Origin: Terriglobia bacterium
GTDB taxonomy: Bacteria; Acidobacteriota; Terriglobia; Acidiferrales; UBA7541
NCBI GenBank assembly: GCA_020073605.1
Contig: JAIQEW010000005.1
Coordinates: 186,001 to 250,000, forward strand
Length of the DNA stretch: 64,000 bases
Reading direction: 5' to 3'
Shown one piece after another: positions 16,835 to 27,100 of this stretch. A program made the position numbers and the translations under genes. Position 1 is the first letter of the stretch; the number at the start of each line of letters is the position of its first letter. The notes beneath the pieces are model-generated. The model was given only the letters and a program-made list of their open reading frames with translations, had not been told where the DNA came from and did not search any database.

Positions 16835-18072
16835 GGCGTGGTCCGAAAGCGTTCGGTCTTGTCCCAATGGAACTGGGCTCCGGTGAGCGGGGCCATCAAT
16901 TGAGAGATCACCGCACGCGAGACCGAGAAGATGCTTACGCCAAATCCCAGCACGAGGAACGGGAGCAGGCAGATGCGCTGGCGCGTGTAGTCGAGCCGGG
17001 CCGCCGCGGCGATTTCGAAAAACGCGGCAAAATTCCCCGTCGCGGCGTAGGCAGTGAACGCCAGCAGCGCGATGACGCCGTGAAGAGGAGCAATTCCTTC
17101 GTAGAAGAGAGCCAGGGTCAGGAGCCACCCGATCATGGTCAGAGGGGCCATGGCGTAGACCCCGAGGAGCAATACGCCGTCCGTGCGCTCCCGGAAAGTT
17201 GCGCGATGCTTTCCGAAGAGGAGGTGGAAACCGTAGGCGACCAGTGCCTGATTGTGACCCTTGGCCCAGCGCATGATCTGCTTGATGCGCACTGGCCACG
17301 TCTCGGGAACTTCCTCGTAACATTCCGAGCGATTCTGGTACACGGTTTTCCAGCCGGCCAGCAGAAGACGAAACGTGAGATCGGTATCTTCGGTGAGCGA
17401 GTTGTCGTTCCAGCCGCCGATTTCCCGCAGAGCGCTGAGCCGCACGCCCGCCACCGTGCCGCCATGCTGGGGCACGAGGCGTAGGTTCATGCGCGCCTGT
17501 TGGTCCACCTGGTAGCCGCCGGATCGTTCGAGGTCGAGCAGCCGGGTGAGCAGATTCGTCCCAACGTTGAGTGGGACCACGCGCCCCATCACGCCGCCCA
17601 CATCGGGATCGAAGAACGGCGCCACGAGCTGCTTGATCAATCCACGGCCCGGGATGTAGTCGGCGTCAAAGATGAGGATTACCTCGGTCTCGACCAGCTC
17701 CATCGCGTCTTTGAGCGCGGCCGCCTTGCCACCTTTCCCTCCCTGACGGTGAAAGGCATGGATGCGGCCCGGATGTTCGCCGGAGAACTTGTCGATGATT
17801 TCGCGCGTCCGGTCGGTCGAACGGTCGTTGACTGGAACGACCAGCATTTTTTCAGGGGGATAATTGACCGCCATCAGAGCCGCCAGAATGTTTGTGATGA
17901 CCTTTTCCTCGTTGTGTGCCGCTACCAGCACGGTCACCTTCGGCCATTCCGCCGTATCGATGTCGATATAGGGGTGGCGCTGAAATCCGAAGAGACGGTT
18001 GAGCGTGAAGCCATAGTGGCGCACCGTGTAGATGGAGATGAGAGCGACAATGGCGAAGAGGCAGTAAATCAT
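16831..18072 (-). CDS. processive GT2 glycosyltransferase (PgaC/IcaA-like)
   Basis: A 413-residue membrane glycosyltransferase. One N-terminal helix precedes the GT-A domain with VTVLVAAHNEEKVI, the DxD-like motif FDADYIPG, the acceptor/base motif SLTEDTDLTFRL and the processivity motif QIMRWAKG (QxxRW). Three or four C-terminal helices follow (for example LGVYAMAPLTMIGWLLTLAL). The architecture is that of synthases that polymerise and export beta-linked hexosamine or glucose polymers. WecB immediately upstream supplies N-acetylhexosamine nucleotide sugars, and a deacetylase lies downstream, so an amino-sugar polymer is plausible. No PilZ domain is fused; control by cyclic di-GMP would need a partner. 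Confidence 0.88.
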   Translation of the reverse strand: MIYCLFAIVALISIYTVRHYGFTLNRLFGFQRHPYIDIDTAEWPKVTVLVAAHNEEKVITNILAALMAVNYPPEKMLVVPVNDRSTDRTREIIDKFSGEHPGRIHAFHRQGGKGGKAAALKDAMELVETEVILIFDADYIPGRGLIKQLVAPFFDPDVGGVMGRVVPLNVGTNLLTRLLDLERSGGYQVDQQARMNLRLVPQHGGTVAGVRLSALREIGGWNDNSLTEDTDLTFRLLLAGWKTVYQNRSECYEEVPETWPVRIKQIMRWAKGHNQALVAYGFHLLFGKHRATFRERTDGVLLLGVYAMAPLTMIGWLLTLALFYEGIAPLHGVIALLAFTAYAATGNFAAFFEIAAAARLDYTRQRICLLPFLVLGFGVSIFSVSRAVISQLMAPLTGAQFHWDKTERFRTTP

Positions 18073-18087
18073 CTTAGGCGGCCAAGG

Positions 18088-19341
18088 CTACGAACGGACT
18101 TTTTCGGGAACGGCTTCCCTCGCGTGTTCCGCAACGTCGGTCTTGCGGCGCCGGGGATGAGGCCTCGGCGGCAGCTTGAATTGCTTCTCCGGCTCGAGCA
18201 AGGGCGTCTTTCCGTGGTGCCAGCGAATGATGGCCTCGACGATTCGCTCCGAGGCCTTGCCGTCACCGTAGGGATTCTCGCCCTCGGACATGTCCTGGTA
18301 CGCCTCCGGGTCGGTGAGGAGACGCTCCGCTTCGTTGACGATTCCTTCGCGCGACATGCCGACGATTTTGGCCATGCCGAACTGCGACGCTTCCGGGCGC
18401 TCCGTCAATTTGCGAAGAACCAGCACCGGCTTCCGGAACGTGGGGGCTTCCTCCTGAATCCCGCCCGAATCGGTGAGAACGAGGAAACAGCGGCGGAGAA
18501 GGCTCACGAAAGTGATGTAGTCAAGCGGCTCGGTGAGGTGAATGCGCTCGACTCCCCCCAGGAGCGCGTTGATCGTGCTTTGCACGTTGGGGTTCATGTG
18601 GACTGGGTAAATGACGCGAATGTCTTCGTGACGCCTTACGAGATCCTTGAGGGCGAGGCACATGTGCTCCTGGTCGCTGCCCCACGACTCCCTGCGATGG
18701 GAGGTCACCAGCACCAGACGGCAATGATCGGTGGGAATGCCGGCGAGCGGAGTGTTCTCCCAGGAATGGTTTAGCTTGCTCAGCCCGCGCAACGCATCCA
18801 CGACCGTGTTTCCCGTCACCACGATCTTCTCAGCCGGCACACCCTCCGACAGCAAGGCATCGCGAGACAGCGCGGTGGGCGCGAAGTGAATCTCGGTTAC
18901 GACCGATACGAGCCGCCGATTGGCTTCCTCGGGAAACGGATTGTAGATGTCGTGGCTGCGAAGCCCCGCCTCGATATGACCGACCGGAATCTTGCAGTAG
19001 TAGGCGGCCAGAGCCGAAGCGAAGGCCGTCGTGGTGTCTCCCTGAACCAAAACGATATTGGGATTGAAGCGGCGGCAGGCGTTCTCGACCGTATCGATGA
19101 CGCGCCCCGTGAGCGAGCTCAGCGTCTGGTTGGGACGCATGACGTCCAGGTCAAAGTCGGGCTTGATCTTGAAGTATTGGAGGGCCTGGTCGAGCATCGT
19201 GCGGTGCTGGCCCGTATGCACGACCGCGGTTTCAAATTCGTCCGAGCGGCGACGCAGCTCGTGAATCACGAGAGCCAGTTTGATGGCTTCCGGCCGCGTG
19301 CCCAGGACAGCGATGATTCGGCAAGGCTTGGTTACGTGCAT
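18088..19341 (-). CDS. wecB: UDP-N-acetylglucosamine 2-epimerase (non-hydrolysing)
   Basis: A 417-residue enzyme interconverting UDP-GlcNAc and UDP-ManNAc. The N-terminal GTRPEAIK motif is at about residues 14-21. VQGDTTTAFASALAAYY, HIEAGLRSHDIYNPFPEE and the C-terminal SGGIQEEAPTF substrate-binding segment are all present. The length is slightly above the usual 370-390 because of a basic C-terminal tail. ATG 19341 is chosen, 10 residues inside the open frame, since the family begins there. It is first in the minus-strand polysaccharide operon and 15 bases from the GT2 gene, so it likely provides the precursor for that polymer. Confidence 0.93.
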   Translation of the reverse strand: MHVTKPCRIIAVLGTRPEAIKLALVIHELRRRSDEFETAVVHTGQHRTMLDQALQYFKIKPDFDLDVMRPNQTLSSLTGRVIDTVENACRRFNPNIVLVQGDTTTAFASALAAYYCKIPVGHIEAGLRSHDIYNPFPEEANRRLVSVVTEIHFAPTALSRDALLSEGVPAEKIVVTGNTVVDALRGLSKLNHSWENTPLAGIPTDHCRLVLVTSHRRESWGSDQEHMCLALKDLVRRHEDIRVIYPVHMNPNVQSTINALLGGVERIHLTEPLDYITFVSLLRRCFLVLTDSGGIQEEAPTFRKPVLVLRKLTERPEASQFGMAKIVGMSREGIVNEAERLLTDPEAYQDMSEGENPYGDGKASERIVEAIIRWHHGKTPLLEPEKQFKLPPRPHPRRRKTDVAEHAREAVPEKVRS

Positions 19342-19626
19342 TTTCTTGTACCGCCACAAGCATCTTCCCATGCCTGAAGGTCTCGAAACCGTTCTCGTGG
19401 GTGAGAGTTATGAAATGTGACGAATCGTCTAATGGAGAGTATTTGCGCTTACAATTCCGAGCAGGGGCAATCCCTGATTTTGAATTTCGTGCCGATTTGG
19501 AATTCCTCATTAAGACCGAGCCAGGTTTAGCACCGAAAATATCCAAGGTGCCGATGTGGGCCGCAGCCCGTCTTTCGTCGGCCTGTCATTTCAAGAACTT
19601 ACGGTCCGCTCGTCATCGGCCAGCCA

Positions 19627-21999
19627 GTGGTTCTCATCGTGCAATTGGGACCGAAATGCCGCCGAGAGCCAGCGGCGCTCATTCGTTCCGTGCGTTCCGG
19701 GCGCACGGTGGAGCAGCAGATCCCGGCAGGAGCCTCCGTGCAGTGGCGCAGATCAAGCGGCCCCCCGCTTATACAGGACCCGCTTCAAGACGGGACCTAT
19801 GCAAAGTTCCGCCGAATCGAGAGACGCGAATGGTGGCTGTGGGCATCCGCAGTCATCGTTACGCTGCTTTTGACGGCAGGGTTGGGTTCGTTCATCTTCC
19901 CCGGGTTTTGGAGTTCTGACGATAAATTAGCGCTGTTTTCTCTTCCTCAGGCCGTGCGCGGCTTGGTGGGACTGGTTCTAATTTTCGACATCTACACGAT
20001 CTACCAGCAACTGCAAATCCACAGAATCCGAAATCAACTCGTCGAGCAACAGGAGTTGTTTCATCTGGTCAGCGAGAATGCGGCTGACATGCTCGCTGTT
20101 GTGGACATGAACGGGCGGCGACTCTACAACAGCCCGGCCTATCGGAAAATCCTGGGGTACACGAGCGAAGAACTGAGGGGATCGCACGCACTGGAGCAGG
20201 TGCATCCCGCCGATCGCGCGCGCGTAAAGGCCGCGGCCGATGAGTCGCGCCGAACCGGCATCGGCGTCAGCCTGGAATACCGGATGCGCCACAAAGACGG
20301 ATCGTGGCGAGTTCTGGAGTCGGCTTCGAGCGTGATCCACGATGCGAAGGGCGAGCCGGAAAAGCTCGTGATTGTTAACAGGGATATCACCGAACGAAAG
20401 CGTGCTTCCGAAGCCCTGCGCCTTTCGGAAGCCAGTTTCCGTTCCGTGGTTGAAAACGCCCCGTACGGAATCTATCGCGCGAGCGCCGCGGGGCAACTGC
20501 TCCGCGTCAACCCCGCGCTGCAGAAGATGCTCGGATACGAGTCGCAAGACGAATTGCTGCGGTTGAATGTGGCTACCGATCTCTACAGCGATCCGCAGCA
20601 GCACCAGCACATCCTCGATTTGCTTGCCAGCCAGGAGAGTTTCAGGGACGTCGAAATCGAATGGAAGCGCAAGGACGGCACACTCGCCAAGGCGCGCTGC
20701 AGCGGCCGCCTTGTGAAGAACGAGGGAGAGGAGGGGGACTATATCGAGGTGTTTGCGGAGGACGTCACCGAGCAGCGCCTGCTGGAGCGCCAGCTGCGGA
20801 TGGCTCAAAAGATGGAAGCCATCGGAAGGCTCTCCGGCGGAATCGCACACGACTTCAACAATCTGCTCGGCGTGATCATCGGCTACAGCCAGGTCCTCAA
20901 GCGCAGGCTGGGCGCCGGAAACGGCTTATTCGAGCATGCGGAAGAAATCGAAAAGGCGGGGCAGCGGGCGGCTTCGCTCACGCGCCAGCTTCTCGCGTTC
21001 AGCCGCCAGCAGGTGCTGGCGCCCGCGGTGCTGAATTTGAACACGCTGCTCTCGGACATGGAAAAGATGCTGCCTCGCCTGATCGGCGAAGACATTGAAC
21101 TCGTGCTGAGTCTTGATCCCGGGCTCGGGTGCGTGAAGGCGGACCAGAGCCAGGTGGAACAGGTTCTGATGAATCTGGCGGTGAACGCGCGCGACGCCTT
21201 GCCTCAAGGCGGCAAGCTGACGATCGAGACGGCCAACGTCATCTTGGACGAAGCGTACACGCACCACCACCCGGGATCCAAACCGGGGGACTTCGTGATG
21301 CTCTCCGTGACCGATACCGGCACCGGAATGAGCGCGGACACGCTCGCCCATCTTTTCGAGCCTTTCTTTACCACGAAAGCGCGCGGCAAGGGCACGGGAC
21401 TGGGCCTTGCGACCGTGTATGGAGTGGTGAAGCAGAGCGGCGGGTATGTCTGGGCGGATAGCGAAGTGGGGAAGGGAAGTTCGTTCAAGGTGTACCTGCC
21501 GCGGATTGAGGAAGCCGTAGCCGAGGCGAAAGCTCTCGCTCCCCCGGTCGAAGCCCTTCAGGGAGCGGAAACGCTGCTCGTGGTTGAGGACGCCGACGCG
21601 CTGAGAAAGCTGGCGCAGGCGCTGCTTGAGGAACACGGCTACCGCGTGGTGGCGGCCGCGAACGGAGCCGAAGCGTTGCAGATCGTCGAGCAGCGCAAGG
21701 TGCCGATTGACCTCCTGCTGACGGACGTCGTCATGCCCGGGATGAACGGGCGGGCGCTCGCCGAGCGTCTGGGGCAGCTCCAATCCGGATTGAAAGTGCT
21801 CTACATGTCCGGATACACGGACAGCGCAATTGCGGATCACGGAGTGCTCGATCCGGGCACGCATCTGCTTCACAAGCCGTTCACAGAAGAAACCTTAATC
21901 CAGAAAGTGCGCGAGGTGCTGGATGGCGGCAAAGGGAGCCCGGCTGCCGCGAAAGAAGCTCCGGTGCTCGCCGGAAACGAAGCGGGCGACAGGCGATAG
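19627..21999 (+). CDS. membrane hybrid histidine kinase (2 PAS, HisKA, HATPase, receiver)
   Basis: A 790-residue hybrid sensor kinase. Two membrane helices (about 70-92 and 106-125) precede two PAS domains (about 145-265 and 270-390). The dimerisation domain has GGIAHDFNNLLGVIIGYSQ with the phospho-His near 407. The ATPase domain shows NLAVNARDAL, DTGTGM and GKGTGLGLATVYGVV. A C-terminal receiver has LLLTDVVMPGMNG with the phospho-Asp near 700. The start GTG 19627 has no strong ribosome site, and the first 50 residues are poorly conserved in style. The receiver-PilZ gene follows 14 bases later and is the likely output partner. The signal is unknown. Confidence 0.88.
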   Translation: MVLIVQLGPKCRREPAALIRSVRSGRTVEQQIPAGASVQWRRSSGPPLIQDPLQDGTYAKFRRIERREWWLWASAVIVTLLLTAGLGSFIFPGFWSSDDKLALFSLPQAVRGLVGLVLIFDIYTIYQQLQIHRIRNQLVEQQELFHLVSENAADMLAVVDMNGRRLYNSPAYRKILGYTSEELRGSHALEQVHPADRARVKAAADESRRTGIGVSLEYRMRHKDGSWRVLESASSVIHDAKGEPEKLVIVNRDITERKRASEALRLSEASFRSVVENAPYGIYRASAAGQLLRVNPALQKMLGYESQDELLRLNVATDLYSDPQQHQHILDLLASQESFRDVEIEWKRKDGTLAKARCSGRLVKNEGEEGDYIEVFAEDVTEQRLLERQLRMAQKMEAIGRLSGGIAHDFNNLLGVIIGYSQVLKRRLGAGNGLFEHAEEIEKAGQRAASLTRQLLAFSRQQVLAPAVLNLNTLLSDMEKMLPRLIGEDIELVLSLDPGLGCVKADQSQVEQVLMNLAVNARDALPQGGKLTIETANVILDEAYTHHHPGSKPGDFVMLSVTDTGTGMSADTLAHLFEPFFTTKARGKGTGLGLATVYGVVKQSGGYVWADSEVGKGSSFKVYLPRIEEAVAEAKALAPPVEALQGAETLLVVEDADALRKLAQALLEEHGYRVVAAANGAEALQIVEQRKVPIDLLLTDVVMPGMNGRALAERLGQLQSGLKVLYMSGYTDSAIADHGVLDPGTHLLHKPFTEETLIQKVREVLDGGKGSPAAAKEAPVLAGNEAGDRR

Positions 22000-22013
22000 G
22001 GGGCAAGCGCGAC

Positions 22014-22676
22014 GTGCGAAGACTGCTGATCGTGGACGATGACGAAGCAATACGCCGATTGTTCCGCCTGAACCTCGCCGAGGGCTACGAGATCATCGAC
22101 ACCGATGACCCCGAACAAGCGCTCGCCCTTGCCCTGGAGCACAAGCCCGACGTCATCCTGCTGGACCTGCGAATGCCCAAATTTTCGGGCTTCGACCTGT
22201 GCCGTACATTCGGCTCGTTCAGCCAGACGCAACTGGTTCCGATCTTCGTCATCAGCGGCGAGACGGGAGAGGAAATGAAAGAAGCGTGCCGGAGGCTGGG
22301 CGCGGCGGCATTTTTTGAAAAGCCGATCGATTTTGACGCGCTCAAGGCCCGCCTGGCGACCGTGAAAAGGCACACCATGATTCCGCGGAGCGAAATTCGC
22401 GTGCGAATCAAAGTGCCACTGAAGCTGCGCGGAACCGACGTGAATGGAACTAATTTCGAGGAAGTCACCGAGGCGGAGAACGTCAGTCTGAGCGGATTTG
22501 CCTGCGGATGCGCAGCGCCTCTTCAAAAAGACTCCGTCGTGGAGGTTTATCTCGCGAAGGGCTCCGCTAAGCCCGTGGGAACGGCCCGCTGCGTCCGCCG
22601 CGAGGAGCGCGACGGGCACTCCACGCTCTACGGCTTCCGATTTACCGAGAAAACGGGAACATGGATTCTGCAGTAG
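22014..22676 (+). CDS. response regulator with receiver and C-terminal PilZ domain
   Basis: A 220-residue protein starting at GTG 22014. The receiver domain (about 1-118) has LLIVDDDEAIRR, the phosphoacceptor Asp in VILLDLRMP and the conserved Lys in FFEKPIDF. The second half has PilZ features: an Arg-rich entry (IPRSEIRVRIKVP) and the NVSLSGFACG motif corresponding to (D/N)xSxxG. It probably links phosphorylation by the upstream kinase with cyclic di-GMP binding, without a DNA-binding domain. Whether it truly binds the nucleotide is uncertain because the classic RxxxR spacing is loose. Confidence 0.8.
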   Translation: MRRLLIVDDDEAIRRLFRLNLAEGYEIIDTDDPEQALALALEHKPDVILLDLRMPKFSGFDLCRTFGSFSQTQLVPIFVISGETGEEMKEACRRLGAAAFFEKPIDFDALKARLATVKRHTMIPRSEIRVRIKVPLKLRGTDVNGTNFEEVTEAENVSLSGFACGCAAPLQKDSVVEVYLAKGSAKPVGTARCVRREERDGHSTLYGFRFTEKTGTWILQ

Positions 22677-22715
22677 ACGAACGCGCGTAGCGGCGCTTGA
22701 ATCGGCGGAGGAAAT

Positions 22716-24122
22716 TCAGCGCGGGCGGGTGAGGTACTCGTCGATCGCTTTGGCGGCGCTGCGGCCCTCCGCGATCGCCCAGACGACAAGCGACTGGCCC
22801 CGGCGCATGTCGCCGGCAGCGAAGACGCCCGGCACCGAACTCATGTAGTTTCCCTTCGTGGCGATGTTGCCGCGAGCGTCCAGTTCAAGGCTGAGCTGCT
22901 CCAGCATGCCCTGCTTCACCGGGCCGGTGAATCCGAGCGCGAGAAGGACGAGATCCGCGTCGATCGTAGATTCAGTTCCGGGAATGGGCTCGAACTTGGG
23001 CGGCGGGCCCACGCGGATGGCATGCAGCTGCTTCACGTTGCCGTGGGCATCGCCCGTGAAGCTGGTTGTGTTGACGGCCCAATCCCGCACGCCGCCTTCT
23101 TCGTGAGCGCTCTCGGTGCGCAACTGAAGCGGCCACAGAGGCCAGGGAGTGCTGGGTGCGCGCTCCGCGGGAGGCATGGGCATGATTTCGAATTGCAATA
23201 CCGACTTCGCCTTTTGCCGGTGGCATGTGCCGAGGCAATCCGCACCCGTGTCTCCACCCCCGATGATCACGACCCGCTTGTCCGTGGCCAGAATCTGTTG
23301 CGGGACGTTATCGCCGGCGACGCTTCTATTCTGCTGAGGCAAAAACTCCATCGCGAAATGGATTCCCCTGAGCTCGCGGCCCGGCACTTTCAGGTCCCGG
23401 GGGCTTTCCGCGCCACCCGCCAGCAGGATCGCGTCGAATTCCTTGCGAAGATCCGCGGCGGGCACGTTGCCGCCGACGTGGGCGTTCGTCTTGAAGACCA
23501 CTCCCTCGGCCGCCATCTGCTCGAGCCGGCGGTCGAGGATGCGCTTCTCCAGCTTGAAGTCGGGAATGCCATAGCGCAGGAGGCCGCCGATGCGGTCCGC
23601 TTTCTCAAACAGAGTAACCAGGTGGCCCGCTCGATTGAGTTGCTGGGCAGCCGCCAGTCCGGCCGGTCCCGACCCAACAACCGCGACACGCTTGCCGGTG
23701 CGCGTCTCGGGAGGTTCGGGCTTGATCCATCCTTCTTTCCACGCCCGTTCCACGATCGTCTTTTCGATTATCTTGATGGTGACGGCCGGCTCGTTGATGG
23801 CGAGCACGCAGGCCGCTTCGCAAGGAGCCGGGCAGATGCGACCTGTGAATTCCGGAAAATTGTTCGTCGAGTGCAGCACGCGGATCGCTTCTTGCCAGTG
23901 GTCGCGATAGACCAGATCATTCCAATCCGGAATAATGTTGTTCACCGGGCAGCCGGTGTGGCAGAAGGGAATGCCGCAATCCATGCAGCGCGCCGCCTGG
24001 GTGCGCACTTTGTCGTCGGGGAAGGGCAGATAGACTTCCCGGTAGTCGTTGACGCGCTCATCGACGGAGCGGCGCGTCGGAGTCTCTCGCGTGTACTCCT
24101 TGAAGCCTGTGACCTTACCCAC
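22716..24122 (-). CDS. gltD: glutamate synthase (NADPH) small subunit
   Basis: A 468-residue FAD/iron-sulfur protein. The N-terminal cysteine cluster [17 protein letters not shown] (about 46-62) and a second set ([12 protein letters not shown]) bind [4Fe-4S] clusters. [13 protein letters not shown] marks the FAD fold and [12 protein letters not shown] the NADPH fold. It passes electrons from NADPH to the large subunit. The start overlaps the gltB stop by eight bases, showing a gltBD operon. Length and motifs match the family throughout; nothing is missing. Confidence 0.97.
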   Translation of the reverse strand: MGKVTGFKEYTRETPTRRSVDERVNDYREVYLPFPDDKVRTQAARCMDCGIPFCHTGCPVNNIIPDWNDLVYRDHWQEAIRVLHSTNNFPEFTGRICPAPCEAACVLAINEPAVTIKIIEKTIVERAWKEGWIKPEPPETRTGKRVAVVGSGPAGLAAAQQLNRAGHLVTLFEKADRIGGLLRYGIPDFKLEKRILDRRLEQMAAEGVVFKTNAHVGGNVPAADLRKEFDAILLAGGAESPRDLKVPGRELRGIHFAMEFLPQQNRSVAGDNVPQQILATDKRVVIIGGGDTGADCLGTCHRQKAKSVLQFEIMPMPPAERAPSTPWPLWPLQLRTESAHEEGGVRDWAVNTTSFTGDAHGNVKQLHAIRVGPPPKFEPIPGTESTIDADLVLLALGFTGPVKQGMLEQLSLELDARGNIATKGNYMSSVPGVFAAGDMRRGQSLVVWAIAEGRSAAKAIDEYLTRPR

Positions 24123-27100
24123 GGATCACCTGCCCGCCCGAATGTTTCCCGGCCTGAGCGGCCAAGACGGCCGGAGCAACCCGGGGTATGCCGAGCACTC
24201 GCTTGTATTCGTGTGGAAACACCTTGATGAACTTCGGCAGCGTGGCTTCCCAGTTTTCGAGGATCCACTTCGCCTGCGGGCTGCCGGTCAGCTCGCCGTG
24301 GCGCGAGATCAACTGAAACAGCATTTCGATATCCTTCTGATTCGAGACCGGCTCGAGGTCCACTTCCGCCCGATTGCAGCGGACCGACGGGAAATCGCCG
24401 AACTGGTCAAGCACGTAGGCGATTCCGCCCGTCATGCCGGCCGCGAAGTTCCGCCCCGTCCGCCCGAGGACTACGACCAAACCGTTGGTCATGTACTCGC
24501 AGCCGTGGTCGCCGACACCCTCCACGACGGCTGTACCGCCGGAGTTGCGCACCGCAAAGCGTTCGCCGGCCATGCCGCCGAAATAGGCTTCGCCGCTGGT
24601 CGCGCCGTAGAGGCAGACGTTGCCGATCAAGATGTTTTCTTCCGGCACGAACTCGGACTTGCGCGGGTGGTAGATCACCAGCTTCCCGCCTGAAAGCCCC
24701 TTGCCCACGTAGTCGTTTGCATCGCCTTCGAGAGTCAGGGTCACTCCCTTCGCCAGAAATGCGCCGAAGCTCTGCCCGGCACAGCCGGTGAAGTTGACCT
24801 GAATCGTATCGTCCGGCAAGCCCGCGGAGCCATACCTGCGGGCGATCTCGCCGCTCAGCATGGTGCCAACGGTGCGATGAACGTTGCGAATCCGCAAGCT
24901 GAGCGAAACCGGAGTGCGATTCTCGATGGCCTCCTGCGTCATTTCGATCAGCTTGTAGTCCAGGGCTTTCTCAAGGCCGTGATCCTGCGCCATCATGCAG
25001 CGGCGTCCCACGTGGCTCGGCATCGGCGGATCGTAGAGGACCGCGGAGAGGTCGATCCCCCCGGCTTTCCAGTGCTCGATATCGGTCCGCTGGACCAGGG
25101 AATCGACGCGGCCGACCATCTCGTTGACCGTTCGAAAACCCAGCTCCGCCATGATTCGTCGCAAATCCTCGGCGACGAAGAAAAAGAAATTGATCACGTG
25201 CTCGGGTTGTCCCTGGAATTTCTTCCGAAGTTCGGGATCCTGCGTCGCGATGCCCACCGGGCAGGTGTTCAAGTGGCACTTGCGCATCATGATGCAGCCC
25301 ATGGCGATGAGTGGCGCGGTGGAAAAGCCGAACTCCTCGGCACCGAGCAGAGCGGCGATGGCCACGTCGCGGCCGGTCTGCAGTTTGCCGTCAACCTGCA
25401 GGCGCACGCGGCTGCGCAGGTCGTTGAGCACCAGGACCTGCTGCGTCTCGGAAAGTCCGAGTTCCCAAGGAACGCCGGCATGGCGAATCGAACTGATGGG
25501 TGAAGCACCTGTGCCGCCGTCGTAGCCGCTGATGAGGATCACGTCGGCGTGGGCCTTCGCCACACCGGCCGCCACCGTCCCCACGCCGGCCTCGGCGACG
25601 AGCTTCACCGAAATCCGCGCTCGAGGGTTGGCGTTCTTGAGGTCATGGATGAGCTGAGCCAGGTCCTCGATCGAATAGATGTCGTGGTGCGGCGGCGGTG
25701 AGATCAGCCCCACGCCCGGAATCGAGTGGCGGACGCGCGCGATGACCTCGTCCACTTTGTGGCCGGGCAACTGGCCGCCCTCGCCGGGCTTCGCGCCCTG
25801 CGAGATTTTGATCTGCAGGTCGTCCGCATTCACGAGGTAATTGGTGGTGACTCCGAAGCGGGCCGACGCCACCTGCTTGATCGCGCTGCGGCGGAGGTCT
25901 CCGTTCGGGTCGGGATGGAACCGGACTTCATCCTCGCCGCCCTCGCCGGTATTAGACCTTGCGCCCATGCGGTTCATCGCAATCGCCAGCGTCTCGTGGG
26001 CTTCCTTGCTGATCGATCCGAAGGACATGGCGCCGGTGGCGAAGCGCTTTACGATTTCGGCTGCAGGCTCGACATCTTCCAGCGGAATGGGCGAGCCGTT
26101 CGGCTTGAAATCGAGCATGCCGCGAAGCATCAGGAGGTCGCGGTTTTGCTGGTTCACAACATTCGCGAACTCCTCGAAGCTTTCTAACTTGGACTGCCGG
26201 ACGGCGTGCTGCAGCTTGCTCACCGTGAGCGGATTCAGAAGATGCCGCTCGCCGCGCACGCGGTACTGATATTCACCGCCGACGCGAAGTTCAGTTTCCG
26301 ATTCGCTCGGCGGCTGCATCGCGAACTCATGCTTCATCAGCGCTTCGCGGGCCAGAACTTCGATACCCACGCCTTCGATCCGAGAGGCCGTTCCCGTAAA
26401 GTAGCGTTCGACGAGGGCCCGGTTCAAGCCAATGGCCTCGAATATCTGGGCGCCCTGATAGCTCTGGAGGGTGGAGATTCCCATCTTGGAGAAAGTCTTC
26501 AGCAGGCCCTTATCGACGGACTTCATATAGCGCTTGAAAACTTTGTCCCAGTCTTCGCCGGCTGGAAAACTACCGTCCTTGTACAAATCCTCGAGCGTCT
26601 CGATGGCGAGGTAGGGGTTGACGGCGCTGGCGCCATAGCCGAGGAGCAGTGCAAAGTGCATCACTTCGCGTGGCTCGCCGGATTCGACGATCAGAGCGAC
26701 CTGATTGCGCGTCTTTTCGCGGATCAGATGATTGTGGACGGCCGAGAGCGCGAGCAGGCTGGGAATGGGCGCGTGGTGCTTGTCGACGCCGCGGTCGGAA
26801 AGAATCAGCAGCGTGTAACCGGACTTGATTGCGGCTGAAGCGCGCTCGCAGAGCGTGTCGATTGCTTTTTCGAGTTCCTGCACTCCGCCTTCCACGCGGA
26901 ACAGCGCGGAAAGCGTGGTGGCGAGGAAATCTCCCCATTTCACGCTGCGGAGCTTCTCGAGCCTCCAATTCGAAATAATCGGATGGCGAAGCTTGAGCGT
27001 GTGGCACTGCTTCGGCGTTTCATCGAGGAGATTTCCTTCGCGTCCGATGTACGTGTTCAGCGACATCACGAGATCTTCGCGGATCGAATCGATCGCGGGA

